A stretch of 64,000 nt of DNA, taken from assembly GCA_021737945.1 (NCBI GenBank), contig JAIPCX010000004.1, positions 62,001-126,000 on the forward strand, given 5' to 3'. The DNA comes from Polynucleobacter sp. (lineage in GTDB: Bacteria; Pseudomonadota; Gammaproteobacteria; Burkholderiales; Burkholderiaceae_D). Every line of letters begins with the position of its first letter. Within the stretch, counting starts at the first letter, position 1. Of this stretch, positions 46,665 through 56,147 are shown piece after piece. Below the pieces are notes generated by a model. The model saw only the letters and a program-made list of their open reading frames with translations. It was not told the DNA's origin and did not search any database. The position numbers and the translations under genes were made by a program.

Positions 46665-47959
46665 CAGTTAGTAAAATATTTTTTAAAGTCCTGCCAACAA
46701 TCCATGTAATTACTTTGTAATTGAGGAGATTCCAGAGCCAGTCTGGTCGGACGTATCGGCAAACGTGTTTCAAACATAAAAGCCAGCGTCGCTTCGATTT
46801 TTTGTGGATGCAGTTCAGCGTTACTGGCTTTTTCAAAACTAGCGACATCCGGTCCATGAGCCGACATACAGTTGTGCAGACTACCGCCACCAGGCAAAAA
46901 ACCCTCGGCCTTGGCATCGTACCGCCCGTACACCAGACCCATGTATTCACTCATCACATTACGATGGAACCATGGGGGCCTGAAGGTATTTTCAGCCACC
47001 ATCCAACGCGGTGGGAAAATCACAAAATCAAGATTTGCTGTTCCCGGTAGGCCTGAAGGTGAAGTCAGTACGGTAAAAATTGAAGGATCGGCATGATCAA
47101 AACTGACTGAATTCATCACATTGAAATGCGCCAAATCATATTTGTAAGGGGCATAATTACCATGCCATGCCACCACATCCAAAGGTGAATGACTAATAGG
47201 TGCTGACCACAATTTTCCTGAAAATTTGGCGACAAGTTCAAATTCACCTTGCTTGTCTTCAAAGGCCGCGACAGGGGTTAAAAAATCTCGGGTATTTGCC
47301 AGACCATTTGCACCAATTGGGCCCAGATCAGGTAAGCGCAACAGAGCGCCATAGTTTTCACAGATATACCCTCGTGCAGTATCTTCTTTTAAATCGACTG
47401 TAAAGCGCACTCCTCTTGGAATAACAGCAATCTCGCCAGGCTTTACATCGATCAAGCCAAACTCAGTACGCAAACATAATTCACCTAACTGAGGCACGAT
47501 AAGTAATTCGCCGTCGGCGTTATAAAAATACTTATCAGACATCGAGCGATTCGCAAGGTAGACATGAATAGCCATGCCTGATTGAATATCTGAACTTCCG
47601 TTGCCAGCAATCGTCACCAGACCATCAATAAAATCACATGCCTTGCTAGGAATGGGAAATGGATTCCAGCGTAATTGATTCGGTGAGGCGACTATTTGAT
47701 CAAATGCACCGCCGCAAAGCGTCGCATGATTTTTTTCTACAAATTTTCCGTGCACAGCGCTGGGGCGTATTCTGTATAACCACGAGCGTCGATTTTCAGA
47801 ACGTGGCGCAGTAAAAGCTGTTCCCGATAGCTGCTCTGCATACAGGCCACGCGCTACTTTTTGCGGTGAGTTCTGACCTACTGGCAAAACATCGGGTAAG
47901 GCTTCGGTCGCAAACTCATTACCAAATCCCGACTGGTAGGTATGTTTTGATGTCGACAT
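46664..47959 (-). CDS. hmgA: Homogentisate 1,2-dioxygenase
   Basis: HmgA opens the ring of homogentisate to maleylacetoacetate with ferrous iron. The 431-residue protein shows [15 protein letters not shown] at the N-terminus, and the iron-binding C-terminal region [20 protein letters not shown] followed by [15 protein letters not shown]. It overlaps fahA by one base and lies behind the DUF2783 gene by 2 bases. No maleylacetoacetate isomerase gene is in the window. Confidence 0.96.
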   Translation of the reverse strand: MSTSKHTYQSGFGNEFATEALPDVLPVGQNSPQKVARGLYAEQLSGTAFTAPRSENRRSWLYRIRPSAVHGKFVEKNHATLCGGAFDQIVASPNQLRWNPFPIPSKACDFIDGLVTIAGNGSSDIQSGMAIHVYLANRSMSDKYFYNADGELLIVPQLGELCLRTEFGLIDVKPGEIAVIPRGVRFTVDLKEDTARGYICENYGALLRLPDLGPIGANGLANTRDFLTPVAAFEDKQGEFELVAKFSGKLWSAPISHSPLDVVAWHGNYAPYKYDLAHFNVMNSVSFDHADPSIFTVLTSPSGLPGTANLDFVIFPPRWMVAENTFRPPWFHRNVMSEYMGLVYGRYDAKAEGFLPGGGSLHNCMSAHGPDVASFEKASNAELHPQKIEATLAFMFETRLPIRPTRLALESPQLQSNYMDCWQDFKKYFTN

Positions 47960-47961
47960 GT

Positions 47962-48183
47962 TTATACCTGCCCCATCTTTGGGTCAATCACGATCGATGA
48001 ACGCGCCAATGTCATCGCTTGGCGAAGCACCGACAGATCACCGATATGATTTGCCATTAGTAAAACAAGGCGTGCATTCAAGGCTTCACTTTGCGTAGGC
48101 GTGAGATCGCTATGCGTACTCAGAAGTACCTCATAGAATTCATCAGGGTCGGGTAAATTGATGTCGACAATTAGTGCGCTCAT
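47962..48183 (-). CDS. DUF2783 family protein
   Basis: This 73-residue protein contains [40 protein letters not shown], the DUF2783 core. The family usually follows a FAD hydroxylase of aromatic degradation, as here, where the hydroxylase stop and this start overlap by ATGA. Its function is unknown; a small partner of the hydroxylase is a reasonable guess. Confidence 0.82.
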   Translation of the reverse strand: MSALIVDINLPDPDEFYEVLLSTHSDLTPTQSEALNARLVLLMANHIGDLSVLRQAMTLARSSIVIDPKMGQV

Positions 48184-49829
48184 GGTGTCATTCCCTGCAA
48201 ACTTGCTTTATGCAATGCTACTTGAATATTTATCTCATTAAATTCACGCCAACGCGCAGCTACATGCTGGTCGGGGCGAAATAAATACGTCGTCCCCGGT
48301 CTTGCGTCATAGCGCTTAGCGAGCAAACCTTCACAATCAATGATGACTCGATCATGTTTAGCCTGACTCGCTGCCTTTGGTGCAAGCACTTGCCAGACAG
48401 TCGCATCCGGTAAATTTTCAATCGCTTGATAGTCATCTGCAAAAACTACGGCAGAAAATTTATCGCCAAGTAGTTGAATAAACCAATCCTGCTCACCGCT
48501 GGCAAGGCGGATAGGCGCATCACTCGCGGGCGCTCCCGGACACATAGCGCTATCGAAAATTTCGGAATCCGCTGTATTTAATGACGAAGCTTGATAGGTT
48601 GATGGTAATGACAAACGCCCGCTATTTACTAGACGGCGAGCGAACGGATGCTCTTTAGCTAGCGTTAGCACAGCATCTCGAAAAATTTTACTAGCGTGAT
48701 TTTTAGGCGTAATGAAATCCGTCGAACGGGTCGAATTTAAAATATTTTCATCCGCAGCGAGTTCGCGCTCTTCACCATAGGTATCGAGTAACTTTTCGCT
48801 AGCCTCACCACGCAATACCAACGCAAGTTTCCAGCAAAGATTATCCGCATCTTGCACACCGCTATTAGCGCCACGCGCACCAAACGGCGATACACCATGT
48901 GCTGCATCGCCAGCAAACAAAACTCGACCATGGCGGAATTTTTCCATGCGCATGCACGCAAAGGTATAAACACTCACCCATTCAAGATCGAATTCAACGC
49001 CCTCACCCAACAAAGCACGTACACGTGGGATCACGTTTTCAGGTTTTTTTTCTTCTTCAGGATCGGCATCCCAACCCAGCTGAAAATCAATTCGCCAGAC
49101 ATCATCGGCTTCTCGATGCAGTAATACCGATTGATTCGGATGAAATGGCGGATCGAACCAAAACCACCGTTCCGCCGGAAATGGCGCTTTCATCTTTACG
49201 TCGGCAATCAAAAACCGATCGCGAAATACACGCCCCTTGCTTTCCAGTCCCAAATACGACCGTACCGGACTACGCGAACCATCAGCCGCAATCACATAGT
49301 CCGCTGTTAAAGTATATTCACCGTCGGGGGTCTCGATAGCGACATCAGTATGATCAGCATTCTGAGATACGTTGATAACGCGATTTTTCCAACGTATCTC
49401 CAACAAACTTAATCGTTGCGCCGTTTCATACAGATACCCTTCTAAATAATACTGTTGAAGATTCACAAACGCTGGGCGACGATGGCCGGGTTCAGGTAGC
49501 AGATTAAAATTATAGAGCGGCTCATCACGATAAAAAACTTTACCTACATTCCACGAGACGCCTTTATCGACGACCGCGTCACCACAACCTAAACGATCAA
49601 AAATTTCTAAGGTGCGTTTTGCGTAACACAACGCTCGCGATCCGGCTGATAGACAATCATCATCATCCAACACCACAACGCGTATTCCACGACGCGCTAA
49701 ATCAATCGCTGCCGCCAAACCCACCGGTCCGGCACCCACCACCACCACCGGTACATGCAATGGGGGGTTATGCCCAAAATCCGACGGCCGTTGGTAAGGA
49801 AATTTCAGATGTTGATAATCGGGCTGCAT
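48180..49829 (-). CDS. FAD-dependent aromatic hydroxylase (MhpA/MhaA-like)
   Basis: This is a 549-residue class A flavin monooxygenase. GxGxxG lies in VVVVGAGPVGLAAAIDLARRG, the second FAD motif in LFAGDAAHGVSPFGARGANSGVQDADNLCWKL, and the DG motif in VIAADGSRSPVR. With hmgA and fahA behind it, it may turn 3- or 4-hydroxyphenylacetate-type acids into homogentisate, as MhaA does for 3-hydroxyphenylacetate. The substrate is an inference; a phenol-type substrate is possible. The ATG at 49829 is preferred over the GTG upstream. Confidence 0.85.
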   Translation of the reverse strand: MQPDYQHLKFPYQRPSDFGHNPPLHVPVVVVGAGPVGLAAAIDLARRGIRVVVLDDDDCLSAGSRALCYAKRTLEIFDRLGCGDAVVDKGVSWNVGKVFYRDEPLYNFNLLPEPGHRRPAFVNLQQYYLEGYLYETAQRLSLLEIRWKNRVINVSQNADHTDVAIETPDGEYTLTADYVIAADGSRSPVRSYLGLESKGRVFRDRFLIADVKMKAPFPAERWFWFDPPFHPNQSVLLHREADDVWRIDFQLGWDADPEEEKKPENVIPRVRALLGEGVEFDLEWVSVYTFACMRMEKFRHGRVLFAGDAAHGVSPFGARGANSGVQDADNLCWKLALVLRGEASEKLLDTYGEERELAADENILNSTRSTDFITPKNHASKIFRDAVLTLAKEHPFARRLVNSGRLSLPSTYQASSLNTADSEIFDSAMCPGAPASDAPIRLASGEQDWFIQLLGDKFSAVVFADDYQAIENLPDATVWQVLAPKAASQAKHDRVIIDCEGLLAKRYDARPGTTYLFRPDQHVAARWREFNEINIQVALHKASLQGMTP

Positions 49830-49849
49830 ACATGCTCTCAAATGAAAAC

Positions 49850-50812
49850 TTAGTGTTGCAGCGCGTGCCACATCTCTTTGTCGCGCTCGGCCGTCCAGAT
49901 TCGCGGATGCTTAATACCCTTGGCTTCATCGACTGCACGTGTCACATCAAACGGAAGGCAATGCTCATAAATAAACACATGGCCAAATTTTGCATCCATA
50001 TAGGAGCGCACATGAGCCATCGCCTTTTTTAGATCATGACCAGCAGCGACCGCCTCTTTTGCACTCGACAGCAGTGTGGTCACGAAATCGCGTGTGTAAT
50101 CCAGACCAGCATTCACCTGCTCTGGATTGAGTAATGCCGGACCACGTCCCGGCACAAGCTTTTGTGCACCCATCGCCCGCAACACTTCCAGCGTCGCTGG
50201 CCACTCTTCTAATTGCGCATCGCCTGTATAGGCTGCCGCTTCGTACTCGACCAGATCGCCAGAGAACAATACCTGTTGCGAAGGAATCCAAACTATCGTG
50301 TCACCTTTGGTATGTCCCATGCCGACATGCATAATTTTGACTTCGAGCTTACCCATAAATAGCGTCATTTCGCGCTCGAACACCAGAGTCGGCCAAGTCA
50401 AACCAGGGACCGACTCGACTCCGGCAAACAGACGAGGAAATCGATCGATTTCCGATTTCATATCTTGCTCACCGCGCTCAACAATTAATTCATAGGTGCC
50501 ACGCGATGCAATGACCTGCTGCGCTCCCTCATTGAAGTAGGCAGACGCACCCAAGACGCGAACCGCATGGTAATGCGTCAATGTCACATACTTGATAGGT
50601 AAATCAGTGATCTCACGAATATGGGCAATCAGCGACTGGGCCATGATCGGTGTGGCTGTGGTGTCAATCACCATCACAGAATCATCACCAATGATCACGC
50701 CCGAATTAGGATCGCCTTCAGCTGTGTAGGCATACGCGTTGTCCGACAACTTGATAAAGCTGGTTTTCTTTTCCTGCAAATCGGCTTGCGATGCAAAAGG
50801 CTTGGCACTCAT
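49850..50812 (-). CDS. MBL-fold metallo-hydrolase of the aromatic cluster
   Basis: This 320-residue metallo-beta-lactamase-fold protein leads the minus-strand operon. The usual HxHxDH becomes THYHAVRVLGASAYF (His80 and His82; Asp and His replaced by Val and Arg). The later His of HVGMGHTKGDTIVW and the Asp of LFSGDLVEYEAAAYTG are kept. That variant occurs in a subgroup linked to aromatic degradation; it may bind one metal only. The substrate is unknown. The ATG at 50812 gives MSAKPFASQADL; no membrane segment is visible. Confidence 0.82.
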   Translation of the reverse strand: MSAKPFASQADLQEKKTSFIKLSDNAYAYTAEGDPNSGVIIGDDSVMVIDTTATPIMAQSLIAHIREITDLPIKYVTLTHYHAVRVLGASAYFNEGAQQVIASRGTYELIVERGEQDMKSEIDRFPRLFAGVESVPGLTWPTLVFEREMTLFMGKLEVKIMHVGMGHTKGDTIVWIPSQQVLFSGDLVEYEAAAYTGDAQLEEWPATLEVLRAMGAQKLVPGRGPALLNPEQVNAGLDYTRDFVTTLLSSAKEAVAAGHDLKKAMAHVRSYMDAKFGHVFIYEHCLPFDVTRAVDEAKGIKHPRIWTAERDKEMWHALQH

Positions 50813-50948
50813 GACTATCTCCGGAACAAGGACGTTAACCACATCGTGCGTTTAAAAAACCTGCTTCACGAAATGGATGATTGATTGGCAGCACCTAGCA
50901 CAAACGTATCTTTGCACTAGGCAGCGAGTCAAACCGAGAGTAAGATAG

Positions 50949-50986
50949 AATTCGTTTTAGGTCAATCCGTTTGTTATTAACGAATT
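50949..50986. promoter_or_regulatory. Inverted repeat upstream of the IclR gene
   Basis: AATTCGTT (50949-50956) and AACGAATT (50979-50986) form an 8-base inverted repeat 22 bases apart, in the 213 bases between the MBL hydrolase and the IclR gene. The position suits an IclR operator controlling both directions. Confidence 0.45.
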
Positions 50987-51025
50987 ATTCTGAGTGGTTA
51001 AATGTGTTATTAAAATATAACCAGC

Positions 51026-51832
51026 ATGAGTGACCAACCCAAAAAAACAACTGAGAAAAGTCGGCGCGGCATACAGTCGATCGAGATTGGCGGCCGCTTG
51101 TTGACGACGCTAGTCGACGAAGGCAGCCCAATGAGTCTGGGTGACTTAGCTAAAAAAGCCGGCATGCCATCAGCCAAGGCTCATCCTTACCTAGTGAGTT
51201 TTAGCAGCTTTGGCCTGATAGAACAGGATCTACTCACAGGTCGCTACGAACTAGGTCCCTTCGCGCTTCAACTCGGTTTAATCAGTCTTCAGCTTTTAGA
51301 TCCCGTAAGAATTGCGATCCCGATGATCACTCAACTGGCCGCTGAAATCGACCAGACGATAGGCTTGTCGGTGCTCGGTAATCAAGGGCCCACCATCATT
51401 TACATTGCCGAATCCAGCTACCCCATTCACGTCAACATGCGCACGGGTACGGTGATGTCGATTCAATCGACCGCCACTGGGCGTGTATTCGCTGCCTATC
51501 TACCGCCACGTCAGGTTGAACGTATGCTTTCGCAGGAAAAACGTAATGGCATCGCAGCGGCATTCGGCGCACAAGGTTTAAAAGCCGACGCACTTGAGAG
51601 TTTATTAACTGACGTACGCAAACGAGGCATGGCGCGCGTTCAAGGAGAACCCATCCCGGGAATCAACGCCATCTGCGCACCGGTCTTTGAGCACACCGGC
51701 GCGATTCGGCTGGGTATTACGGCGATTGGTCCCGCCGGCAGTTTTGATGCCAACTGGAGCGGAGTGATTGCAAAAAAAATAAACGCTTGTGCAAAAGCCA
51801 TCTCACTCCGCCTGGGTTTCCAAGACCCTTAA
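51026..51832 (+). CDS. IclR family transcriptional regulator
   Basis: This 268-residue regulator has the IclR winged helix (GIQSIEIGGRLLTTLVDEGSPMSLGDLAKKAGMPSAKAHPYL) and a ligand-binding C-terminal domain with ATGRVFAAYLPP and GINAICAPVFEHTG. It is divergent from the homogentisate operon and is therefore its probable regulator, as HmgR is in pseudomonads. The ligand is probably an aromatic acid. Confidence 0.9.
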   Translation: MSDQPKKTTEKSRRGIQSIEIGGRLLTTLVDEGSPMSLGDLAKKAGMPSAKAHPYLVSFSSFGLIEQDLLTGRYELGPFALQLGLISLQLLDPVRIAIPMITQLAAEIDQTIGLSVLGNQGPTIIYIAESSYPIHVNMRTGTVMSIQSTATGRVFAAYLPPRQVERMLSQEKRNGIAAAFGAQGLKADALESLLTDVRKRGMARVQGEPIPGINAICAPVFEHTGAIRLGITAIGPAGSFDANWSGVIAKKINACAKAISLRLGFQDP

Positions 51833-51921
51833 GTAGCTCGTGCAGCTAGTGCATGATGCGGCGGGCAGCGAATCCTCATTTCCGGTACGATCTACTTCAA
51901 TGATTGACGCATGAGGTAAAC

Positions 51922-52383
51922 ATGAAATCAATACTTGCAAGTCTGGTCATGGTGGTGCTAACTCAGCCCGCCTTAGGCGCAGAGTGGAAACTAATTTCTG
52001 AGACTGAAGACAAAGACAAAACGGTCAGCTGGTATGTTGATATGACTAGCATCGTGCGCGAGGAAGAGTATCTGCGCGCCTTTCTACGAACGACCTGGTC
52101 AGTGCCACAATACGCCCCTGATAACACCCCCTATCAGTCGTCGACGTATCTGAATTATTTTGACTGTGGCTCAGGCAGAATTGCCTACACCGGCAACGCC
52201 TACTATCGTGCCATGGAACCTGCAGGAAAACCGCTGCATCAAGAGGCGGAAAATCCTGTCGAAAAGTTAAAATTTCAGAGAGTAAGGCCCGGCTCAGCGG
52301 GTGAGGCGCGTATGAAATTTGTGTGTAAATTTCACTCGAAAAATTTCCTAACTCAACGCTTACTAAATCTGCCTGCTGGCTAG
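51922..52383 (+). CDS. Secreted surface-adhesin E-like protein
   Basis: This 153-residue protein starts with a signal peptide (MKSILASLVMVVLTQPALGA). It then has a beta-rich domain with AEWKLISETEDKDKTVSWYVDMTSI and YFDCGSGRIAYTGNAYY, plus a Cys near the end (FVCKFH), the layout of the surface-adhesin protein E domain. GAGGTAAAC precedes the ATG at 51922. Its role is unknown. Confidence 0.7.
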   Translation: MKSILASLVMVVLTQPALGAEWKLISETEDKDKTVSWYVDMTSIVREEEYLRAFLRTTWSVPQYAPDNTPYQSSTYLNYFDCGSGRIAYTGNAYYRAMEPAGKPLHQEAENPVEKLKFQRVRPGSAGEARMKFVCKFHSKNFLTQRLLNLPAG

Positions 52384-52442
52384 CGTGATCTCACTGTGAT
52401 TAGCTTGCTTGCCAGTATCACTTACTTTGGATGGAAAAACTC

Positions 52443-52477
52443 AAAAAAAAACCGCAGCGTATGCTGCGGTTTTTTTA
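52443..52477. terminator. Bidirectional terminator between the adhesin-like gene and efp
   Basis: ACCGCAGC and GCTGCGGT pair over GTAT, with an A-run before (52443-52450) and a T-run after (52470-52477). It can end transcription from both converging genes. Confidence 0.92.
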
Positions 52478-52491
52478 TATGGCTTTAAACA

Positions 52492-53046
52492 TTACACACG
52501 GCGTTTGTATTCGCCGGTACGTGTATCAATTTCAATCTTGTCGCCCTGCGACACAAATAAAGGCACAGACACTTCAAAACCCGTAGCGATTTTTGCAGGC
52601 TTAAGCACCTTGCCTGAGGTATCACCTTTAACAGCGGGTTCTGTATAAGTCACTTCGCGCACTACCGTAGTTGGTAATTCGACTGAAATGGCCTTCTCAT
52701 TGTAAAAAACTACTTCGCACACCATGCCATCTTCGAGGTAATGAATGGCATCGCCCATGTTTTCCGATTCAACTTCATACTGGTTGTAATCGGCATCCAT
52801 GAGCACATACAACGGATCAGCAAAATAGGAATACGTTGCTTCTTTTCGATCTAAATTAACAACGTCAAATTTTTCATCTGACTTGTAAACCGATTCCAAA
52901 CCCGCCTCGGTCAGCAGGTTTTTCATTTTCATCTTGACTACAGACGCATTGCGGCCTGATTTAGAGAATTCGGTTCTGGTCACGACCATAGGCTGGCCGG
53001 AGACCATAACGACATTACCAACACGGATTTCTTGAGCGGTTTTCAT
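52492..53046 (-). CDS. efp: Elongation factor P
   Basis: EF-P relieves ribosome stalling at polyproline. The 184-residue protein has Arg32 at the loop tip ([11 protein letters not shown], counted from [10 protein letters not shown]), the site rhamnosylated by EarP; Lys is absent there. The ATG at 53046 gives the usual length; the frame runs further upstream. It is next to earP. Confidence 0.96.
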   Translation of the reverse strand: MKTAQEIRVGNVVMVSGQPMVVTRTEFSKSGRNASVVKMKMKNLLTEAGLESVYKSDEKFDVVNLDRKEATYSYFADPLYVLMDADYNQYEVESENMGDAIHYLEDGMVCEVVFYNEKAISVELPTTVVREVTYTEPAVKGDTSGKVLKPAKIATGFEVSVPLFVSQGDKIEIDTRTGEYKRRV

Positions 53047-53134
53047 AGTGATTATCTGAAGTAACTGAAGTGACCGACCTACGAAACCAAACAAAAGTCT
53101 TGAAAGGGATCAGTCATTGAAAAACCGCGAGATT

Positions 53135-54265
53135 TTACCTGATTTTGCCCGCGAACCGAATAAGTTGAGTCGATAGTTCGTCCACGGATGCCACATGCGC
53201 CGACCATTGCCTGTAATGCCTTACCAACTCTGGCAGTGCTTTGCTAAAGGTTGACCAATCTAAAATAGCCCCGGCCTCACCATTCCAGGCCTGCCAAAAG
53301 GTCTTAACAGCGTTCGCACTCTCCTCTTTAAGGTCAAGACAATGAATATCCAGAAAAGCAGCTAGCTTGATCAGATGCGACTCCTCCGCTTGTTGATATA
53401 ACTGCCAAACAAACGGCTGTTGCGCCCAGTGCGCGCGTACCAGACTGTCTTCTCCTCGAACAAAATTGACATCACAACTCCACAGCAAACGATCAAAGTC
53501 ATCGGGATTTAAGAAAGGAATAATTTTGATCGTGAGCTGACCATCAGTCACTTGCCTGCCGACAGATACATCATTCCCCAAAAAATTAGCTAATGCCTTT
53601 GTAGCGATACCTTCGGGCACCAAACACAGCGTGGGTCGCCCTAAACGCATTGCATTGAATAACTCATGAACAGGCGCTTGCTCATAACAAAACAATGAAA
53701 TCAGCAAGGATTCCGGCGCAACATCACAACCTAAATTTTTCAAAAATATCGACCGCGACTCAGTATCGAATGCAGCACGCGCTTGCACCAAACCATCTTC
53801 TCTAAGCAAGCCACCTGACGCTGATATAAAACCAGGAAAAAAGAAGTACTGCGTCAGCGGTAAGCGTGGATGCGGCGACGGCAAACCGTGACTTTGCATA
53901 GCCCAGGATTCTGCCGACAAATACTCCAGATTGATCCATGCAATAGTTGGTTTTGCTTCTGCCATACGGACAAGCATTGCATCCGAAAGTCGACAAGCAA
54001 ATGCTTCAATCACTAAATCTGCCGGCTGATAATTCATCTCAGCGTGATCATTCCAAGCGATGACCTGAAACCCATCGATAACTTGCTCGATTAAACGCTC
54101 ATCCACTGATGGTCGCAGTCGCTGTAGACACGACAAATCATTAATCCACAACCGAACCGACAATCCACGACTAGAGAGCGCACGCGCTAGCCGCCAGCTA
54201 ACGCCCGCATCACCGAAGTTATCAATAACCTCACAAAAAACATCAACTGAATAGATTGAATTCAT
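53135..54265 (-). CDS. earP: EF-P arginine rhamnosyltransferase EarP
   Basis: EarP attaches rhamnose from dTDP-rhamnose to Arg32 of EF-P. The 376-residue product has DVFCEVIDNFGDAGVSWRLARAL at the N-terminus and the C-terminal LLWSCDVNFVRGEDSLVRAHWAQQPFVWQLYQQ, both typical of this inverting GT-B enzyme. It lies directly upstream of efp. The ATG at 54265 fits best. Confidence 0.96.
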   Translation of the reverse strand: MNSIYSVDVFCEVIDNFGDAGVSWRLARALSSRGLSVRLWINDLSCLQRLRPSVDERLIEQVIDGFQVIAWNDHAEMNYQPADLVIEAFACRLSDAMLVRMAEAKPTIAWINLEYLSAESWAMQSHGLPSPHPRLPLTQYFFFPGFISASGGLLREDGLVQARAAFDTESRSIFLKNLGCDVAPESLLISLFCYEQAPVHELFNAMRLGRPTLCLVPEGIATKALANFLGNDVSVGRQVTDGQLTIKIIPFLNPDDFDRLLWSCDVNFVRGEDSLVRAHWAQQPFVWQLYQQAEESHLIKLAAFLDIHCLDLKEESANAVKTFWQAWNGEAGAILDWSTFSKALPELVRHYRQWSAHVASVDELSTQLIRFAGKIR

Positions 54266-54335
54266 TTGCTTAACCATAAACTGTTGATCAAGATCGTCGT
54301 CTCTGGTGCACTCGGATGGCAGCCTTGAGGCCTAG

Positions 54336-54515
54336 GGACTGTGCGCAGTTGAAGATACAGAAGGCGATGTGCCACGTGTGCCTTTACCCAAGATCGCACG
54401 TAAAGGTGGTACAGGTAAATTCGCTAATTCACGCGCAGCCGGTTGGTATAAACCCGTAAGTCTCAATGGTGAAGTCACTACCGGAAGTGGGGGCGGCAAA
54501 GGCGCGTGTCAATGA
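54336..54515 (+). pseudogene. Short coding-like fragment, unrecognised
   Basis: The frame is open from after the TAG at 54333 to TGA at 54513-54515. It codes for a basic, Gly-rich sequence with KIARKGGTGKFANSRAAGWY and VTTGSGGGKGACQ. The only start is a GTG at 54369 after AGAAGGCGAT, which would give 48 residues. I do not recognise it; it may be the tail of a lost gene or a small real one. Confidence 0.35.
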
Positions 54516-54535
54516 AGTCATTAAACTAAACAATT

Positions 54536-55189
54536 TCAGGCATCTGCCGCTGCTTGCCGCAAGGCTCGCTCAAACACTTCTGCAGGCTGCCCGCCTTCCA
54601 CCAAATAACGCTCGTTGATAATTACTGCAGGCACCGACTGTATGCCTCGTGACAAATACAGCTGCTGACTTTGTCTAACCTCATTGCGAAATTCATCGTT
54701 GCTCAAAATATCTGCAGCACGTGCACGATCCAAACCTGCGCGCTCCACTGTATCAAGCAATACCTCATGATTCGAAGGATTTTCACCCTGCGTGAAATAC
54801 GCCTCAAGCATGGCGCGTTTTAATTTGTGTTGTGATTCACTGCCGTAGTCAACGTCGGCCCAATGCAGCAAACGATGCGCATCGAAGGTATTGTAAATTC
54901 GCTTGCGACCGGCCTGATTAAAATGAAAGCCAACCTCCGCGCCACGGTGCGCAATGCGTTGCTGATTGACGGCCACCTGCTCAGGCGATATTCGGTATTT
55001 ATGCGTCAAGTGCTCAACAATATCTTCGCCTTCGGATCCCATGTGAGGGTTCAACTCAAAGGGCTGAAAATGGATTTCTACGCTAGCCTGATCTTTCACA
55101 CTAGCTATGGCTTGTTCAAGGGAAGCCAAGCCAACAGCGCACCAGGGGCAGGCAATATCGGACACAAAATCAATACGAATAGAATTCAT
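54536..55189 (-). CDS. DsbA-family (FrnE-like) dithiol oxidoreductase
   Basis: This 217-residue protein has the active site CPWC in FVSDIACPWCAVGLASLEQA near the N-terminus, a DsbA-type helical insertion and cis-Pro in IQSVPAVIINERYLVEGG. It lacks a signal peptide, so it is cytoplasmic like FrnE. Its substrates are unknown. Confidence 0.87.
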   Translation of the reverse strand: MNSIRIDFVSDIACPWCAVGLASLEQAIASVKDQASVEIHFQPFELNPHMGSEGEDIVEHLTHKYRISPEQVAVNQQRIAHRGAEVGFHFNQAGRKRIYNTFDAHRLLHWADVDYGSESQHKLKRAMLEAYFTQGENPSNHEVLLDTVERAGLDRARAADILSNDEFRNEVRQSQQLYLSRGIQSVPAVIINERYLVEGGQPAEVFERALRQAAADA

Positions 55190-55313
55190 TTATTAGCAGT
55201 CCAGCAAGGAAATATGCCAACGATGCTAGCACGAGTCCCTGTGCGCGAGCTTAGCTAGCCGGTATGATGTGGATAATTCGAATTTCGATAACCTGCTAAA
55301 AAGTCATCTCACC

Positions 55314-55604
55314 ATGAAATCGTTATTGATCTATGCCGTCCTGCTGGCATCCTTCTCCTGTTCTGCTATCGCAGCAGATCCAGCAACACCCATGGCTGAT
55401 ATTGAGCCTCGACTAGCCAATGCCGGCCCAGTGGAAAGGCCAGTCGCGCTCCCCGCACAAGATGCGCCCGGCCCGGCCAGTTCAGGATTGGATGACTTTT
55501 CCCTCGCGGTCAGAGGCCACAACACCCCGCCCAAAGGCGACGAGCTGAACAGTAGCCCGCCTTTACAGCCTCAACGACATTTACCCCATCTAGAGGGTTT
55601 CTGA
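55314..55604 (+). CDS. Small secreted Pro-rich protein
   Basis: This 96-residue protein begins with a signal peptide (MKSLLIYAVLLASFSCSAIAA) and continues as a Pro/Ala-rich, probably disordered chain. I do not recognise it. The ATG at 55314 is preferred over 55269. It precedes the bactofilin gene by 85 bases. Confidence 0.55.
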   Translation: MKSLLIYAVLLASFSCSAIAADPATPMADIEPRLANAGPVERPVALPAQDAPGPASSGLDDFSLAVRGHNTPPKGDELNSSPPLQPQRHLPHLEGF

Positions 55605-55689
55605 TTACGACTTTGCCCCGCAGGTCAGTTAATCACACTGAGCTTCACTGCTAAGCTAGTCGCAAAAATATCATGCAAAGTTTTCAATA

Positions 55690-56106
55690 ATGAAACCATC
55701 TTCCAACCGAAAAGGGATGAGCATTGCCAGCTCGGTACTGGGTTCGGGCACGCGCCTGCAAGGCACACTTCAGGTTGAAGAAAGCATACGCATTGATGGC
55801 CGATTAGAGGGCAACATAGAACAATCGGAAGGCAAAGATCATTGGGTGATCATTGGCCCAACCAGCGAGATTATCGGCGACATACACGCGCAAAATGTGC
55901 GAGTAGCTGGCAAGATCATTGGTAACATTAACGCTAGCGGTAACGTGGAATTAGCGAACGGCGCTGAAGTGCGAGGCAATATAAAACACAACGCCATTAC
56001 CGTTGAACCGGGCGCGAGTGTGCATGGACAATTGATCGCTAATGATCACAACGAAGTCCCTGCAACGAAACTGACTCCTCCCGTAATAACCGATTCAAGC
56101 AGCTAA
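55690..56106 (+). CDS. Bactofilin (polymer-forming cytoskeletal protein)
   Basis: This 138-residue protein has the bactofilin beta-helix: TRLQGTLQVEESIRIDGRLEGNIEQ, then repeated VRVAGKIIGNINASGNVELANGAEVRGNI. Bactofilins form filaments that place cell-wall or appendage machinery. No peptidase partner is next to it. The disordered N-terminus is short. Confidence 0.9.
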   Translation: MKPSSNRKGMSIASSVLGSGTRLQGTLQVEESIRIDGRLEGNIEQSEGKDHWVIIGPTSEIIGDIHAQNVRVAGKIIGNINASGNVELANGAEVRGNIKHNAITVEPGASVHGQLIANDHNEVPATKLTPPVITDSSS

Positions 56107-56147
56107 CTACTGCGTACATCAGGCACCAGACTTACGATCTCATCTGC

